Below, piece after piece: positions 41,063 through 49,423 of a stretch of 64,000 bases of DNA. The position numbers and the translations under genes were made by a program. The stretch's first letter is position 1, and the number at the start of each line of letters is the position of its first letter. The notes under the pieces are model-generated. The model saw only the letters and a program-made list of their open reading frames with translations, was not told where the DNA came from and made no database searches. The DNA is from Streptomyces sp. CB01580 (GTDB taxonomy: Bacteria > Actinomycetota > Actinomycetes > Streptomycetales > Streptomycetaceae). The stretch is taken from the NCBI RefSeq assembly GCF_001905795.1, contig NZ_LIXJ01000027.1, positions 16,198-80,197 of the forward strand, written 5' to 3'.

Positions 41063-42028
41063 GTGAGCACCACAGAGCCCGATGCCCTCCTGGGCCCCGC
41101 AGACATCCGCGAGCTGGCCGCCGCGCTGGGCGTGCGCCCGACGAAGCAGCGCGGCCAGAACTTCGTCATCGACGCCAACACGGTCCGCCGGATCGTGCGC
41201 ACGGCGGAGGTCCGCCCGGACGACGTCGTCGTCGAGGTCGGCCCGGGGCTCGGTTCGCTGACCCTGGCGCTGCTGGAGGCGGCGGACCGGGTGGTCGCCG
41301 TCGAGATCGACGACGTGCTGGCGGCGGCCCTGCCGACCACGGTCGCGGCCCGGATGCCGGAACGCGCCGACCGGTTCGCCCTGGTGCACTCCGACGCGAT
41401 GCTGGTCCGGGAGCTGCCGGGCCCGGCCCCGACCGCGCTGGTCGCGAACCTTCCGTACAACGTCGCCGTGCCGGTGCTGCTGACCATGCTGGAACGGTTC
41501 CCGTCCATCGAGCGGACCCTCGTCATGGTCCAGGCCGAGGTCGCCGACCGGCTGGCCGCCCGGCCGGGCAACAAGGTCTACGGCGTGCCGTCGGTCAAGG
41601 CCAACTGGTACGCGGACGTCAAGCGGGCCGGGGCCATCGGTCGCAACGTCTTCTGGCCCGCCCCGAACGTGGACTCCGGCCTGGTGTCGCTGGTCCGCCG
41701 CACCGAATCCGTCACGACGCGGGCGAGCCGGACCGAGGTCTTCGCGGTCGTCGACGCGGCCTTCGCCCAGCGCCGCAAGACGCTGCGCGCGGCCCTGGCC
41801 GGCTGGGCGGGCTCCGCGTCCGCCGCCGAGGCGGCCCTGGTCGCGGCCGGGATCTCGCCGCAGGCCCGGGGCGAGGCGCTGACGGTCGAGGAGTTCGCCG
41901 CCATCGCCGAGAACAAGCCGGGCGGGACCGGTCCGGGAGCGAACAGGCCCCGCGAGGACTCGGGGCCGGGTGCGGACACGGACACGAACGACAACAACAC
42001 GAACACGGCTTCAGGGAGTGGCGAGTGA
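41063..42028 (+). CDS. ksgA: 16S rRNA dimethyladenosine transferase KsgA/RsmA
   Basis: The 321-residue protein has the family motifs QRGQNFVID, VEVGPGLGSLT (SAM binding), the acidic VEIDD, and NLPYN, followed by the C-terminal helical domain. It dimethylates A1518 and A1519 of 16S rRNA. The last 40 residues are a low-complexity Asp/Asn/Thr tail not needed for the fold. The stop overlaps ispE by 4 bases (GTGA). Confidence 0.92.
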   Translation: MSTTEPDALLGPADIRELAAALGVRPTKQRGQNFVIDANTVRRIVRTAEVRPDDVVVEVGPGLGSLTLALLEAADRVVAVEIDDVLAAALPTTVAARMPERADRFALVHSDAMLVRELPGPAPTALVANLPYNVAVPVLLTMLERFPSIERTLVMVQAEVADRLAARPGNKVYGVPSVKANWYADVKRAGAIGRNVFWPAPNVDSGLVSLVRRTESVTTRASRTEVFAVVDAAFAQRRKTLRAALAGWAGSASAAEAALVAAGISPQARGEALTVEEFAAIAENKPGGTGPGANRPREDSGPGADTDTNDNNTNTASGSGE

Positions 42029-42918
42029 GCGTCACCGTCCGCGTACCCGCCAAGGTCAACGTCCAGCTCTCGGTCGGCGCCGCGCGCCCCGACGGCTTCC
42101 ACGACCTGGCCAACGTCTTCCTCGCCGTCGGCCTGTACGACGAGGTCACCGTCGCCCCCGCCGACGAACTGCGGATCACCTGCTCGGGCCCGGATGCCGC
42201 GAAGGTCCCGCTGGACGCGACGAACCTCGCCGCCCGCGCCGCGATCGCCCTGGCCGAACGGCACGGCATCGAGCCCGACGTGCACATCCACATCGCCAAG
42301 GACATCCCCGTCGCCGGCGGCATGGCGGGCGGCAGCGCCGACGGGGCCGCCGCACTGCTCGCCTGCGACGCCCTCTGGAACACCGGAGCCGACCGGGACG
42401 AACTCCTCGCCATCTGCGCGGAACTGGGCAGCGACGTCCCGTTCAGTCTGGTCGGCGGCGCGGCCCTCGGCGTGGGACGCGGCGAGCGGCTGACCCCGAT
42501 CGAGGTCGGCGGCACGTTCCACTGGGTCTTCGCGGTCGCCGACGGCGGGCTCTCCACCCCGGCCGTCTACGGCGAGTTCGACCGCCTCACCGCCGGTACG
42601 GACGTTCCGGCCCCCGTCGCGACCCCGGCGCTCCTGGACGCGCTCCGGACCGGGGACACCACCGCCCTCGCGGGCGCCCTGGGCAATGACCTCCAGCCCG
42701 CCGCGCTCTCGCTGCGCCCGGCCCTGGCCGACACCCTCGCCGCGGGCACCGCGGCCGGCGCCCTGGCCGCCCTGGTCTCGGGCTCCGGGCCGACCACCGC
42801 GTTCCTGGTGGCGGACGAGGAGACGGCACGCAAGGTGGCCGAGGCGCTGCTCACTTCGGGGACCTGCCGCAACGCCCGGACCGCGGTGTCCCCGGCGCCG
42901 GGCGCGATCGTCGTCTGA
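42025..42918 (+). CDS. ispE: 4-diphosphocytidyl-2-C-methyl-D-erythritol kinase IspE
   Basis: The 297-residue GHMP kinase has VRVPAKVNVQLSVG at the N-terminus (substrate-binding Lys), RPDGFHDL, the ATP-binding VAGGMAGGSADGAA, and a C-terminal VSGSGPTTAFL motif. It phosphorylates CDP-methylerythritol in the MEP isoprenoid pathway. It is coupled to ksgA by overlap, as in many actinobacteria, and is followed by a hairpin. Confidence 0.93.
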   Translation: MSVTVRVPAKVNVQLSVGAARPDGFHDLANVFLAVGLYDEVTVAPADELRITCSGPDAAKVPLDATNLAARAAIALAERHGIEPDVHIHIAKDIPVAGGMAGGSADGAAALLACDALWNTGADRDELLAICAELGSDVPFSLVGGAALGVGRGERLTPIEVGGTFHWVFAVADGGLSTPAVYGEFDRLTAGTDVPAPVATPALLDALRTGDTTALAGALGNDLQPAALSLRPALADTLAAGTAAGALAALVSGSGPTTAFLVADEETARKVAEALLTSGTCRNARTAVSPAPGAIVV

Positions 42919-42940
42919 CGGCCCCGTGCGCACGGGGCCG
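42919..42940 (+). terminator. Hairpin after ispE
   Basis: CGGCCCCGT and ACGGGGCCG form a 9-base perfect stem with a 4-base loop directly after the ispE stop. Confidence 0.65.
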
Positions 42941-43175
42941 CGCGGTGCTCGGCGCCGGGCCCGGACCCGTCGACCGCGAACGCTTCAGGGACCCGGCGCG
43001 GGGAGGTACGAAGAGGCGCGGGGAAAAGCGGGGATCCGGGACCGCCTCCCGGATCCGGGGCCGCTCGTGACCGCCCCCGGGGGCCGGTATCGCCCCCGTG
43101 ACCGGTCGCCGAGCGTTGCCGCGGCTGCGGGCCGACTACCCTGGGACGTCGATCGAACCCCGGGGCAGGAGCGAA

Positions 43176-44993
43176 ATGGCCGTCAATCTGATCAACGTCG
43201 AGCAGGTCGGCAAGGTGTACGGCACCCGTGCCCTGCTCGACAACGTGTCCCTCGGCGTGTCCGAGGGGGACCGGATCGGTGTCGTGGGCCGCAACGGCGA
43301 CGGCAAGACGACCCTCATCCGCATGCTCGCCAAGCTGGAGGAGGCGGACAGCGGGCGCGTCACCCACAGCGGCGGGCTCCGCATGGGCGTGCTCACCCAG
43401 CACGACTCGCTCGACCCGCAGGCGACCATCCGCCACGAGGTGATCGGCGACCTCGCCGACCACGAGTGGGCGGGCAGCGCCAAGATCCGCGACGTGCTCA
43501 CCGGCCTCTTCGGCGGACTCGCCCTGCCGGGCTTCGAACACGGCCTGGACACCGTCATCGCCCCGCTCTCCGGCGGCGAGCGGCGCCGCATCGCGCTGGC
43601 CAAGCTGCTCATCGCCGAACAGGACCTGATCGTCCTCGACGAGCCGACCAACCACCTCGACGTCGAGGGCATCTCCTGGCTGGCCGCTCATCTCCGGGAA
43701 CGCCGCTCGGCGCTCGTCTGCGTCACCCACGACCGGTGGTTCCTCGACCAGGTCTGCACCCGCATGTGGGACGTCCAGCGCGGCACCGTCCACGAGTACG
43801 AGGGCGGCTACAGCGACTACGTCTTCGCACGCGCCGAACGGGAACGGATCGCCGCGACCGAGGAGACCAAGCGCCAGAACCTCATGCGCAAGGAGCTGGC
43901 CTGGCTGCGCCGCGGCGCCCCCGCCCGCACCTCCAAGCCGCGCTACCGCATCGAGGCGGCCAACGAACTCATCGCCGACGTCCCGCCGCCGCGCGACACC
44001 AGCGAACTGATGAGGTTCGCCAGTGCCAGGCTCGGCAAGACCGTCTTCGACCTGGAGGACGTGACCGTACGGGCGGGCAGCAAGACCCTGCTCGAACACC
44101 TCACCTGGCAGCTCGGCCCCGGTGACCGGATCGGCCTGGTCGGCGTCAACGGCGCGGGCAAGACCTCGCTGCTGCGGGCGCTCGCCGAGGCGGCCCGCAC
44201 CGAGGGCGAGACCCAGCCCGCCGCCGGGCGGGTCGCCGTCGGCAGGACCGTCCGGCTGGCCTACCTCTCCCAGGAGGTCCACGAACTCGCCCCGAACCTG
44301 CGGGTGCTGGAAGCCGTCCAGCAGGTACGCGACCGGGTCGACCTGGGCAAGGGCCGGGAGATGACGGCCGGCCAGCTCTGCGAGAAGTTCGGCTTCTCGA
44401 AGGAGAAGCAGTGGACCCCGGTCGGCGACCTCTCGGGCGGTGAGCGGCGACGGCTACAGATCCTGCGCCTGCTGATGGACGAGCCGAACGTCCTCTTCCT
44501 CGACGAGCCCACCAACGACCTCGACATCGAGACCCTGACCCAGCTGGAGGACCTCCTCGACGGCTGGCCCGGATCGATGGTCGTCATCTCGCACGACCGG
44601 TTCTTCGTCGAGCGGACCACGGACCGGGTGATGGCCCTGCTCGGCGACCGCACGCTGCGGATGCTGCCGCGCGGGATCGACGAGTACCTGGAACGCCGAC
44701 AGCGGATGGAGGAGGCCGCGACCCCCTCCGCCGCGCCCGAACCGGCCAGGCAGCAGGCCGCGCCGACCGCGACGCTCTCCCCGCAGGCCGCCCGTGCGGC
44801 CAAGAAGGAGCTGCAGAAGGTGGAGCGGCAGCTCGACAAGGTGGCGACGCGCGAGACCGCCCTGCACGCGCAGATCGCGGAGCACGCCACGGACTTCGAG
44901 AAGGTGGCGAAGCTGGACGCGGAGCTGCGCGAACTGGTCGCGGAGCGCGACGAGTTGGAGATGCGCTGGCTGGAACTGGCCGAGGACGCCTGA
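43176..44993 (+). CDS. ABC-F family ATPase (Uup-like)
   Basis: The 605-residue soluble protein has two ABC domains without membrane segments. Domain 1 has a Walker A variant GRNGDGKT and signature LSGGERRR; domain 2 has GVNGAGKT and LSGGERRR; both have DEPTN and a switch His. An inter-domain linker (about 220-300) and a C-terminal coiled-coil (about 520-605; KKELQKVERQLDKV) resemble Uup/EttA-type ribosome-associated proteins. It probably acts on stalled ribosomes. The ATG follows CAGGAG. A role in antibiotic resistance cannot be excluded. Confidence 0.88.
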   Translation: MAVNLINVEQVGKVYGTRALLDNVSLGVSEGDRIGVVGRNGDGKTTLIRMLAKLEEADSGRVTHSGGLRMGVLTQHDSLDPQATIRHEVIGDLADHEWAGSAKIRDVLTGLFGGLALPGFEHGLDTVIAPLSGGERRRIALAKLLIAEQDLIVLDEPTNHLDVEGISWLAAHLRERRSALVCVTHDRWFLDQVCTRMWDVQRGTVHEYEGGYSDYVFARAERERIAATEETKRQNLMRKELAWLRRGAPARTSKPRYRIEAANELIADVPPPRDTSELMRFASARLGKTVFDLEDVTVRAGSKTLLEHLTWQLGPGDRIGLVGVNGAGKTSLLRALAEAARTEGETQPAAGRVAVGRTVRLAYLSQEVHELAPNLRVLEAVQQVRDRVDLGKGREMTAGQLCEKFGFSKEKQWTPVGDLSGGERRRLQILRLLMDEPNVLFLDEPTNDLDIETLTQLEDLLDGWPGSMVVISHDRFFVERTTDRVMALLGDRTLRMLPRGIDEYLERRQRMEEAATPSAAPEPARQQAAPTATLSPQAARAAKKELQKVERQLDKVATRETALHAQIAEHATDFEKVAKLDAELRELVAERDELEMRWLELAEDA

Positions 44994-45076
44994 CCCCTTC
45001 GGGCCCGGCCGCAGCGCGCGTGACGTGTGCGGTACGCGTCTCGCACGCCGCATACGTCGTCACTCGTCACATGTAC

Positions 45077-45128
45077 GGCGTGCGGGACCTGTGCGGCGTG
45101 CGGGACTTGTGCCGTGCGTGACCTGTGC
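45077..45128. repeat. Three imperfect 16-18-base tandem repeats
   Basis: GGCGTGCGGGACCTGTGC is followed by GGCGTGCGGGACTTGTGC and CGTGCGTGACCTGTGC, in the non-coding gap after the ABC-F gene. Confidence 0.65.
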
Positions 45129-45204
45129 GGCAGGACTGATGCGATGGGCGGGCCCGGCACGGCTGGTGTGACCGCTGTGGCTGGTGGTCCAGCCGGGGCT
45201 CGTG

Positions 45205-45280
45205 AGGCGGGTGGTAGAAAGAAGCCTTGCCCGGTACGGCTCCAGCCGCCGGTCCGATCCGCACGAAGGGGGACGTGCTG
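45205..45280 (+). promoter_or_regulatory. Upstream region shared by the first two propeller genes
   Basis: Two blocks, GCGGGTGGTAGAAAGAAGCC (45208-45227) and CCGCACGAAGGGGGACGTGC (45259-45278), recur almost identically before the gene at 47406. There the first block has TACAAA for TAGAAA. TAGAAA/TACAAA may be the -10 element; the second block holds the ribosome binding site. Confidence 0.5.
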
Positions 45281-47089
45281 ATGACCCAGCCGCCCGGCCA
45301 GCAACCGCCGCAGGGAGGCTTCGGGGCTCCGTACGACCCGGCGTCGGCGCCGGAAACGCCGTCCTCGCCGCCACCCGCCGGTTTCGGCCCCGGCCCAGTA
45401 CCGCCCGGCGCCGTACCGCCGCCGGACCAGCCCCGGGCCACGGGTCCGTACGGGCCGGGGGCGTACGGCCCGCCGCCCCCGCAGCCGGGCCCTTATGGTG
45501 CGGCCCCCGCGCAGCCGGGCCCGTACGCCCCCGGCCCGTACGCGTACTCGCCGCAGCCCGGCCACGGCCACCCGGCACCACAGCAACCCCAACTCCAGCC
45601 GCAGCCGCAGCCGAAGCCCGGCGGTGGCGGGTTCTTCCGGGGCAGGCGCGGCGCGGTCGTCGGGGGCGTGCTCGCGGTGGCGCTGCTGGCCGGAGCCGGC
45701 GTCTGGATCGCCACGAGGGGCGACGGCGACGGCGCGGGACCGGTGGCGAAGCCGACCGGCGGTCCCGGGACCGCCTCCCCGTCCGCCGGTGACGGGGGCG
45801 CGGGCGGCGGCAAGAACGGGGACACCGGGGACGGCGGCCACGATCTGCGCGCGGAGGCCGCAGAGCTCAACGCCGGGCGCAAGCCCGGCGAGGCCAAGGT
45901 GCTGTGGCTCCAGGAGGGCGGCGTCGACCTGCCCCGCAACGGCTATGACGTGCAGGGGCCGTGGCTCGTCGGCAACACCATCGTCAAGGCCATGTATCAG
46001 ACGGTCTCCGGCTACTCCGTCACCGACGGCGGCCGGAAGTGGAGCCTTGATCTGCCGACCAGGCTGTGTGCGGCGCCCTCGCAGACCACCGCCGACGGCA
46101 AGATCGTCCTCGGGGTCGAATCCGGTAGCGGGGACAATGCGGTCTGCGACTCGCTGCAGATGGTCGACCTCACCACCGGCGAGGCCGGCTGGCACAAGAA
46201 GTACAAGCGGCAGAGCACCTGGGATTCGTTCTCCCACGTCGCGATGTCCATCAACGGGGACACCGTGACGGTGGGCCGGACCAGCAGGACGGACGCCTTC
46301 CGGGTCAGCGACGGTGCCCCGCTCTTCGGGGAGCTGCCGGGCAACTGCCAGCCGTTCGGCTTCACGAGCGGCCCCGTCGCGATCGCCGCCACCAGCTGTC
46401 AGACGGCGGCCGACGACCACAAGGAACAGCAGGTCCAGCGCATCGACCCGGCCACCGGCAAGGTCCAGTGGACGTACAAGGTCAAGAAGGGCTGGCAGGT
46501 CTCACAGTTCTATTCGGTCAGCCCGCTCGTCGTCTCGCTGAAGCAGGAGGACAAATGGGCCATCGTCGTGCTGAACGAGAACGGGACGTTCCGCTCCCAT
46601 CTGGTCGGCGGGACCGACGACTACGTGACCAAGTGTGACGACGAATTCGTCGTCCGGGGCCAGAACCTCGACAACTGCCTCGGTGTGGCAGCTGACGACC
46701 AGGCGGTCTACCTGGCGACGAAACCGGTCGGGAAGGACCTGACCAACAAGGTCGTAGCCTTCGACCTGAACTCCGGCAAGGCCAAGTGGGAGGCTGCCGC
46801 ACCGGCCGGTCAGACCCTGATGCCGATGAAGGTGGAGGGCGGCAGGCTGCTGATGTACCTGAGCGCGACGAAGAACAAGGGCGGCGGCATCGCGTCCCTG
46901 CCGCCGACCGGCGGCACGCCGCGGATGGAGCTGCGGCACCCGGCGGCGGCGTACACCGTGGAGGAGGGCTTCTCCAGTGCCAGGGTCGTCTATCTGAACC
47001 GGCGCAGCTTCCTGGTGCACACGACGATCAGCGGCATCAACGATGAGGAAGAGATGTCGATGAAGTCCATGGTGGCTTTCGGGAATTGA
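45281..47089 (+). CDS. Membrane-anchored PQQ-type beta-propeller protein 1
   Basis: The 602-residue protein has a cytoplasmic Pro/Gly/Tyr-rich tail (about 1-120), starting MTQPPGQQPPQGGFGAPYD. One transmembrane helix (about 124-146), a Gly/Ser-rich linker, and an external domain (about 190-602) with PQQ/WD-like blades (TDGGRKWSLDLP, TGEAGWHKK, TGKVQWTYK, SGKAKWEAA) follow. Six or so Cys are spread through the propeller. There is no catalytic motif and no proof of cofactor binding. It is the first of three related tandem genes, and may sense or scaffold something at the cell surface. Confidence 0.82.
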   Translation: MTQPPGQQPPQGGFGAPYDPASAPETPSSPPPAGFGPGPVPPGAVPPPDQPRATGPYGPGAYGPPPPQPGPYGAAPAQPGPYAPGPYAYSPQPGHGHPAPQQPQLQPQPQPKPGGGGFFRGRRGAVVGGVLAVALLAGAGVWIATRGDGDGAGPVAKPTGGPGTASPSAGDGGAGGGKNGDTGDGGHDLRAEAAELNAGRKPGEAKVLWLQEGGVDLPRNGYDVQGPWLVGNTIVKAMYQTVSGYSVTDGGRKWSLDLPTRLCAAPSQTTADGKIVLGVESGSGDNAVCDSLQMVDLTTGEAGWHKKYKRQSTWDSFSHVAMSINGDTVTVGRTSRTDAFRVSDGAPLFGELPGNCQPFGFTSGPVAIAATSCQTAADDHKEQQVQRIDPATGKVQWTYKVKKGWQVSQFYSVSPLVVSLKQEDKWAIVVLNENGTFRSHLVGGTDDYVTKCDDEFVVRGQNLDNCLGVAADDQAVYLATKPVGKDLTNKVVAFDLNSGKAKWEAAAPAGQTLMPMKVEGGRLLMYLSATKNKGGGIASLPPTGGTPRMELRHPAAAYTVEEGFSSARVVYLNRRSFLVHTTISGINDEEEMSMKSMVAFGN

Positions 47090-47234
47090 CGGTCACGCGC
47101 CCGCTCGGCCCGAGGCCGGGGACCCGTCCGGCCCGGGGTCCGGGGCGTGACCGGTCCGGGGTCGGGGGCGTAACAAGGGCATCACGGGGCGGTTCTCCCT
47201 TGGGAACAGGGGGTGGACCGACCCGGTGGGCCGG

Positions 47235-47405
47235 GTGTTGCGGGTGGTACAAAGAAGCCCCGCTCGACTGTCGTAACACCGCGGGAACCATGCCCGATTC
47301 GCTCCTTTCCGTGGAGTTCGGGGAGTCTTGTCGGACTCTTTGTGCTTCTCGGAATCGCGGGGGAGACCGGAACGGGCACCGGACCGCACGAAGGGGGACG
47401 TGCTG
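47235..47405 (+). promoter_or_regulatory. Intergenic region before propeller gene 2
   Basis: It repeats the upstream blocks of propeller gene 1 (GGGTGGTACAAAGAAGCC at 47240-47257 and CGCACGAAGGGGGACGTGC at 47384-47402), but with about 95 extra bases of AT-richer sequence between them. Upstream, 47090-47160 is GC-rich with a possible stem GGTCACGC / GCGTGACC. No gene is seen in 47090-47405. Confidence 0.5.
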
Positions 47406-49283
47406 ATGAGCCAGCCGCCCGACCAGCAACCGCCGCAGGGAGGCTTCGGCGCACCGCAGGGGCCGCCGCCGGGGAGCCCTCTGCCGCCGCAGACCCCGCC
47501 GTCCCCGCAGACCCCACCGGCTCCGCAGACCCCGCCGCCCGCGCAGCCCGGATACGGCTACCCGCAGGCCCCCGGTCAGGCGCCCGGCGCCCCCGGTCAC
47601 GGCTACCCCCAGCAGCCGGGCCCGTACAACCAGCAACCCGGTCCGTACAACCAGCAGCCGGGGCCCTACGGTCAGCAGCCCGGTCCGTACGGTCAGCAGC
47701 CCGGCCCGTACAACCAGCCGACGCAGCCCGGCACCTACAACCAGTCGGCGCAGCCGGGCCCGTACGGCCAGCCTGCGCAGCCCGGCCCCGGCTACCCGCA
47801 GCAGCAGTTCCCCGGCGCGCCGGTCCCCGGCGGCCAGGGCGGGGGCGGTGCGTCCAAGCGGAAGCCCGCGCTGATCGCCGGCGCCGCGGCCGCCGCGCTC
47901 CTGCTGATCGGCGGTGGCGTCTACGTCGCCACGAGCGGGGACGGCGACGACAAGAAGCCCGTCGCGGAGAAGAGCGACGACGGCAAACCGAGCGCGTCGC
48001 CGTCCGTCGACCAGGGTGACGGCAGCGGCGACGGACGCGTCGTCGACGAGGACCTCAACGCCGGGCGCAAGCCGGGCGAGGCGAAGGTCCTCTGGCTGCT
48101 GAAGAACGACGTCGACCTGCCGCGCAACGGCTCGACCGTCTACGGCCCCTGGGTCGTCGGTGACACCGTCGTCAAGGGCATGTACCGCGGCATATCCGGC
48201 TACTCCGTGACCGACGGCAAGCCGAAGTGGAAGGTGGACCTGCCCGCCGACCTGTGTGCGGCGCCCGCGCAGACCACCACCGACGGCAAGATGGTCATCG
48301 GTGTCAAGAACGGGACCACCAGCAAGGCGGACTGCTCGGACCTCCAGATGATCGACCTGAAGACCGGCAAGGCCGGCTGGAAGAAGTCGATCAAGAAGAA
48401 CGGCATCTGGGACCTGATGTCGGACATCTCGCTCGCCATCAGCGGGGACACGGTCACCGTCGGCCGTACCGGCAACTCCAACGCCTACCGGGTCAGCGAC
48501 GGCACGGAGCTGTTCGGCAAGCAGCCGGGCAACTGCCAGCCGTTCGCCTTCGCCGGAGGCCCGAAGCTCATCGCCGCCTCCAACTGCCGCACCGGCGACG
48601 TCGACAACCCGCAGCACCGGATCCAGGAGATCGACCCGGTCAGCGGGAAGCCCCGGTGGACCTACCAGCCCAAGCGCGGGTGGGAGGTCGACCGGGTCTT
48701 CTCGGTGAGCCCGCTGGTCGTCTCCCTGAAGAAGGACAAGGAGTGGAGCATCCTCGCCCTCAGGGAGAACGGGACGTTCCGCACCGGCCTCACCAGTGAC
48801 AAGGGCGACAAGTTCGCGCCGGACTGCGGCAGCGCGTTCGCCATCTTCGGCAAGTCCCTGGACGGCTGCACCGGTGTCGCCGCCGACGCCAACACCTTCT
48901 ACATGGCGACCGCGCCGGACTCCGGCCTCGGCCGTACGAACAAGGTCGTGGCGTTCGACCTGAACACCGGCAAGACCAAGTGGAAGGCCGCGGCCCCGGC
49001 CGAGAGCGTGATCAAGCCGCTGCGCATGGAGGGCGGTGACGTGCTGCTCTACGTGGAGGCCGGTTACAGCAAGGGCGGCGGCATCGCCACCCTCGCCCCG
49101 ACCGGCGGCACGCCGAAGATGCTGCTGAGCCACCCCGCGTCGACGGCCAGGATCGAGAGCAGCTTCTACAACTCGAAGGTCGTCTACGCGGACGGCCGGT
49201 GCTTCGTCGCGAGCGGCCGGGTCAGCGCGAGCAACGACAAGGAAGAGCTGGAGACGAAGACCATGATGGCCTTCGGCAACTGA
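47406..49283 (+). CDS. Membrane-anchored PQQ-type beta-propeller protein 2
   Basis: The 625-residue protein is a close paralogue of the preceding one. It has a longer cytoplasmic tail (about 1-150) of Pro/Gln/Gly/Tyr repeats (QQPGPYNQQPGPYGQQPGPY), one transmembrane helix (about 153-173), an acidic linker, and a propeller domain with the same landmarks (LNAGRKPGEAKVLWL, VDLPRNG, GYSVTDGKPKWKVDLP, GNCQPFAF, GGTPKMLLSHPA). The two external domains align along their whole length, so they arose by tandem duplication. Function is unknown. Confidence 0.82.
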   Translation: MSQPPDQQPPQGGFGAPQGPPPGSPLPPQTPPSPQTPPAPQTPPPAQPGYGYPQAPGQAPGAPGHGYPQQPGPYNQQPGPYNQQPGPYGQQPGPYGQQPGPYNQPTQPGTYNQSAQPGPYGQPAQPGPGYPQQQFPGAPVPGGQGGGGASKRKPALIAGAAAAALLLIGGGVYVATSGDGDDKKPVAEKSDDGKPSASPSVDQGDGSGDGRVVDEDLNAGRKPGEAKVLWLLKNDVDLPRNGSTVYGPWVVGDTVVKGMYRGISGYSVTDGKPKWKVDLPADLCAAPAQTTTDGKMVIGVKNGTTSKADCSDLQMIDLKTGKAGWKKSIKKNGIWDLMSDISLAISGDTVTVGRTGNSNAYRVSDGTELFGKQPGNCQPFAFAGGPKLIAASNCRTGDVDNPQHRIQEIDPVSGKPRWTYQPKRGWEVDRVFSVSPLVVSLKKDKEWSILALRENGTFRTGLTSDKGDKFAPDCGSAFAIFGKSLDGCTGVAADANTFYMATAPDSGLGRTNKVVAFDLNTGKTKWKAAAPAESVIKPLRMEGGDVLLYVEAGYSKGGGIATLAPTGGTPKMLLSHPASTARIESSFYNSKVVYADGRCFVASGRVSASNDKEELETKTMMAFGN

Positions 49284-49423
49284 CGGTCCGCAAGGGCTTT
49301 CGGGGCGGACCTCCGACGCTCCGGAAGCCCTCGCCGATCACGACCGGCCGACGCGGCGACCGGAGCGTCCGTCCCCGTCGGCCCCGACCCCAACGACTCC
49401 CTTCCCCCCGAGGTACGTACGTC

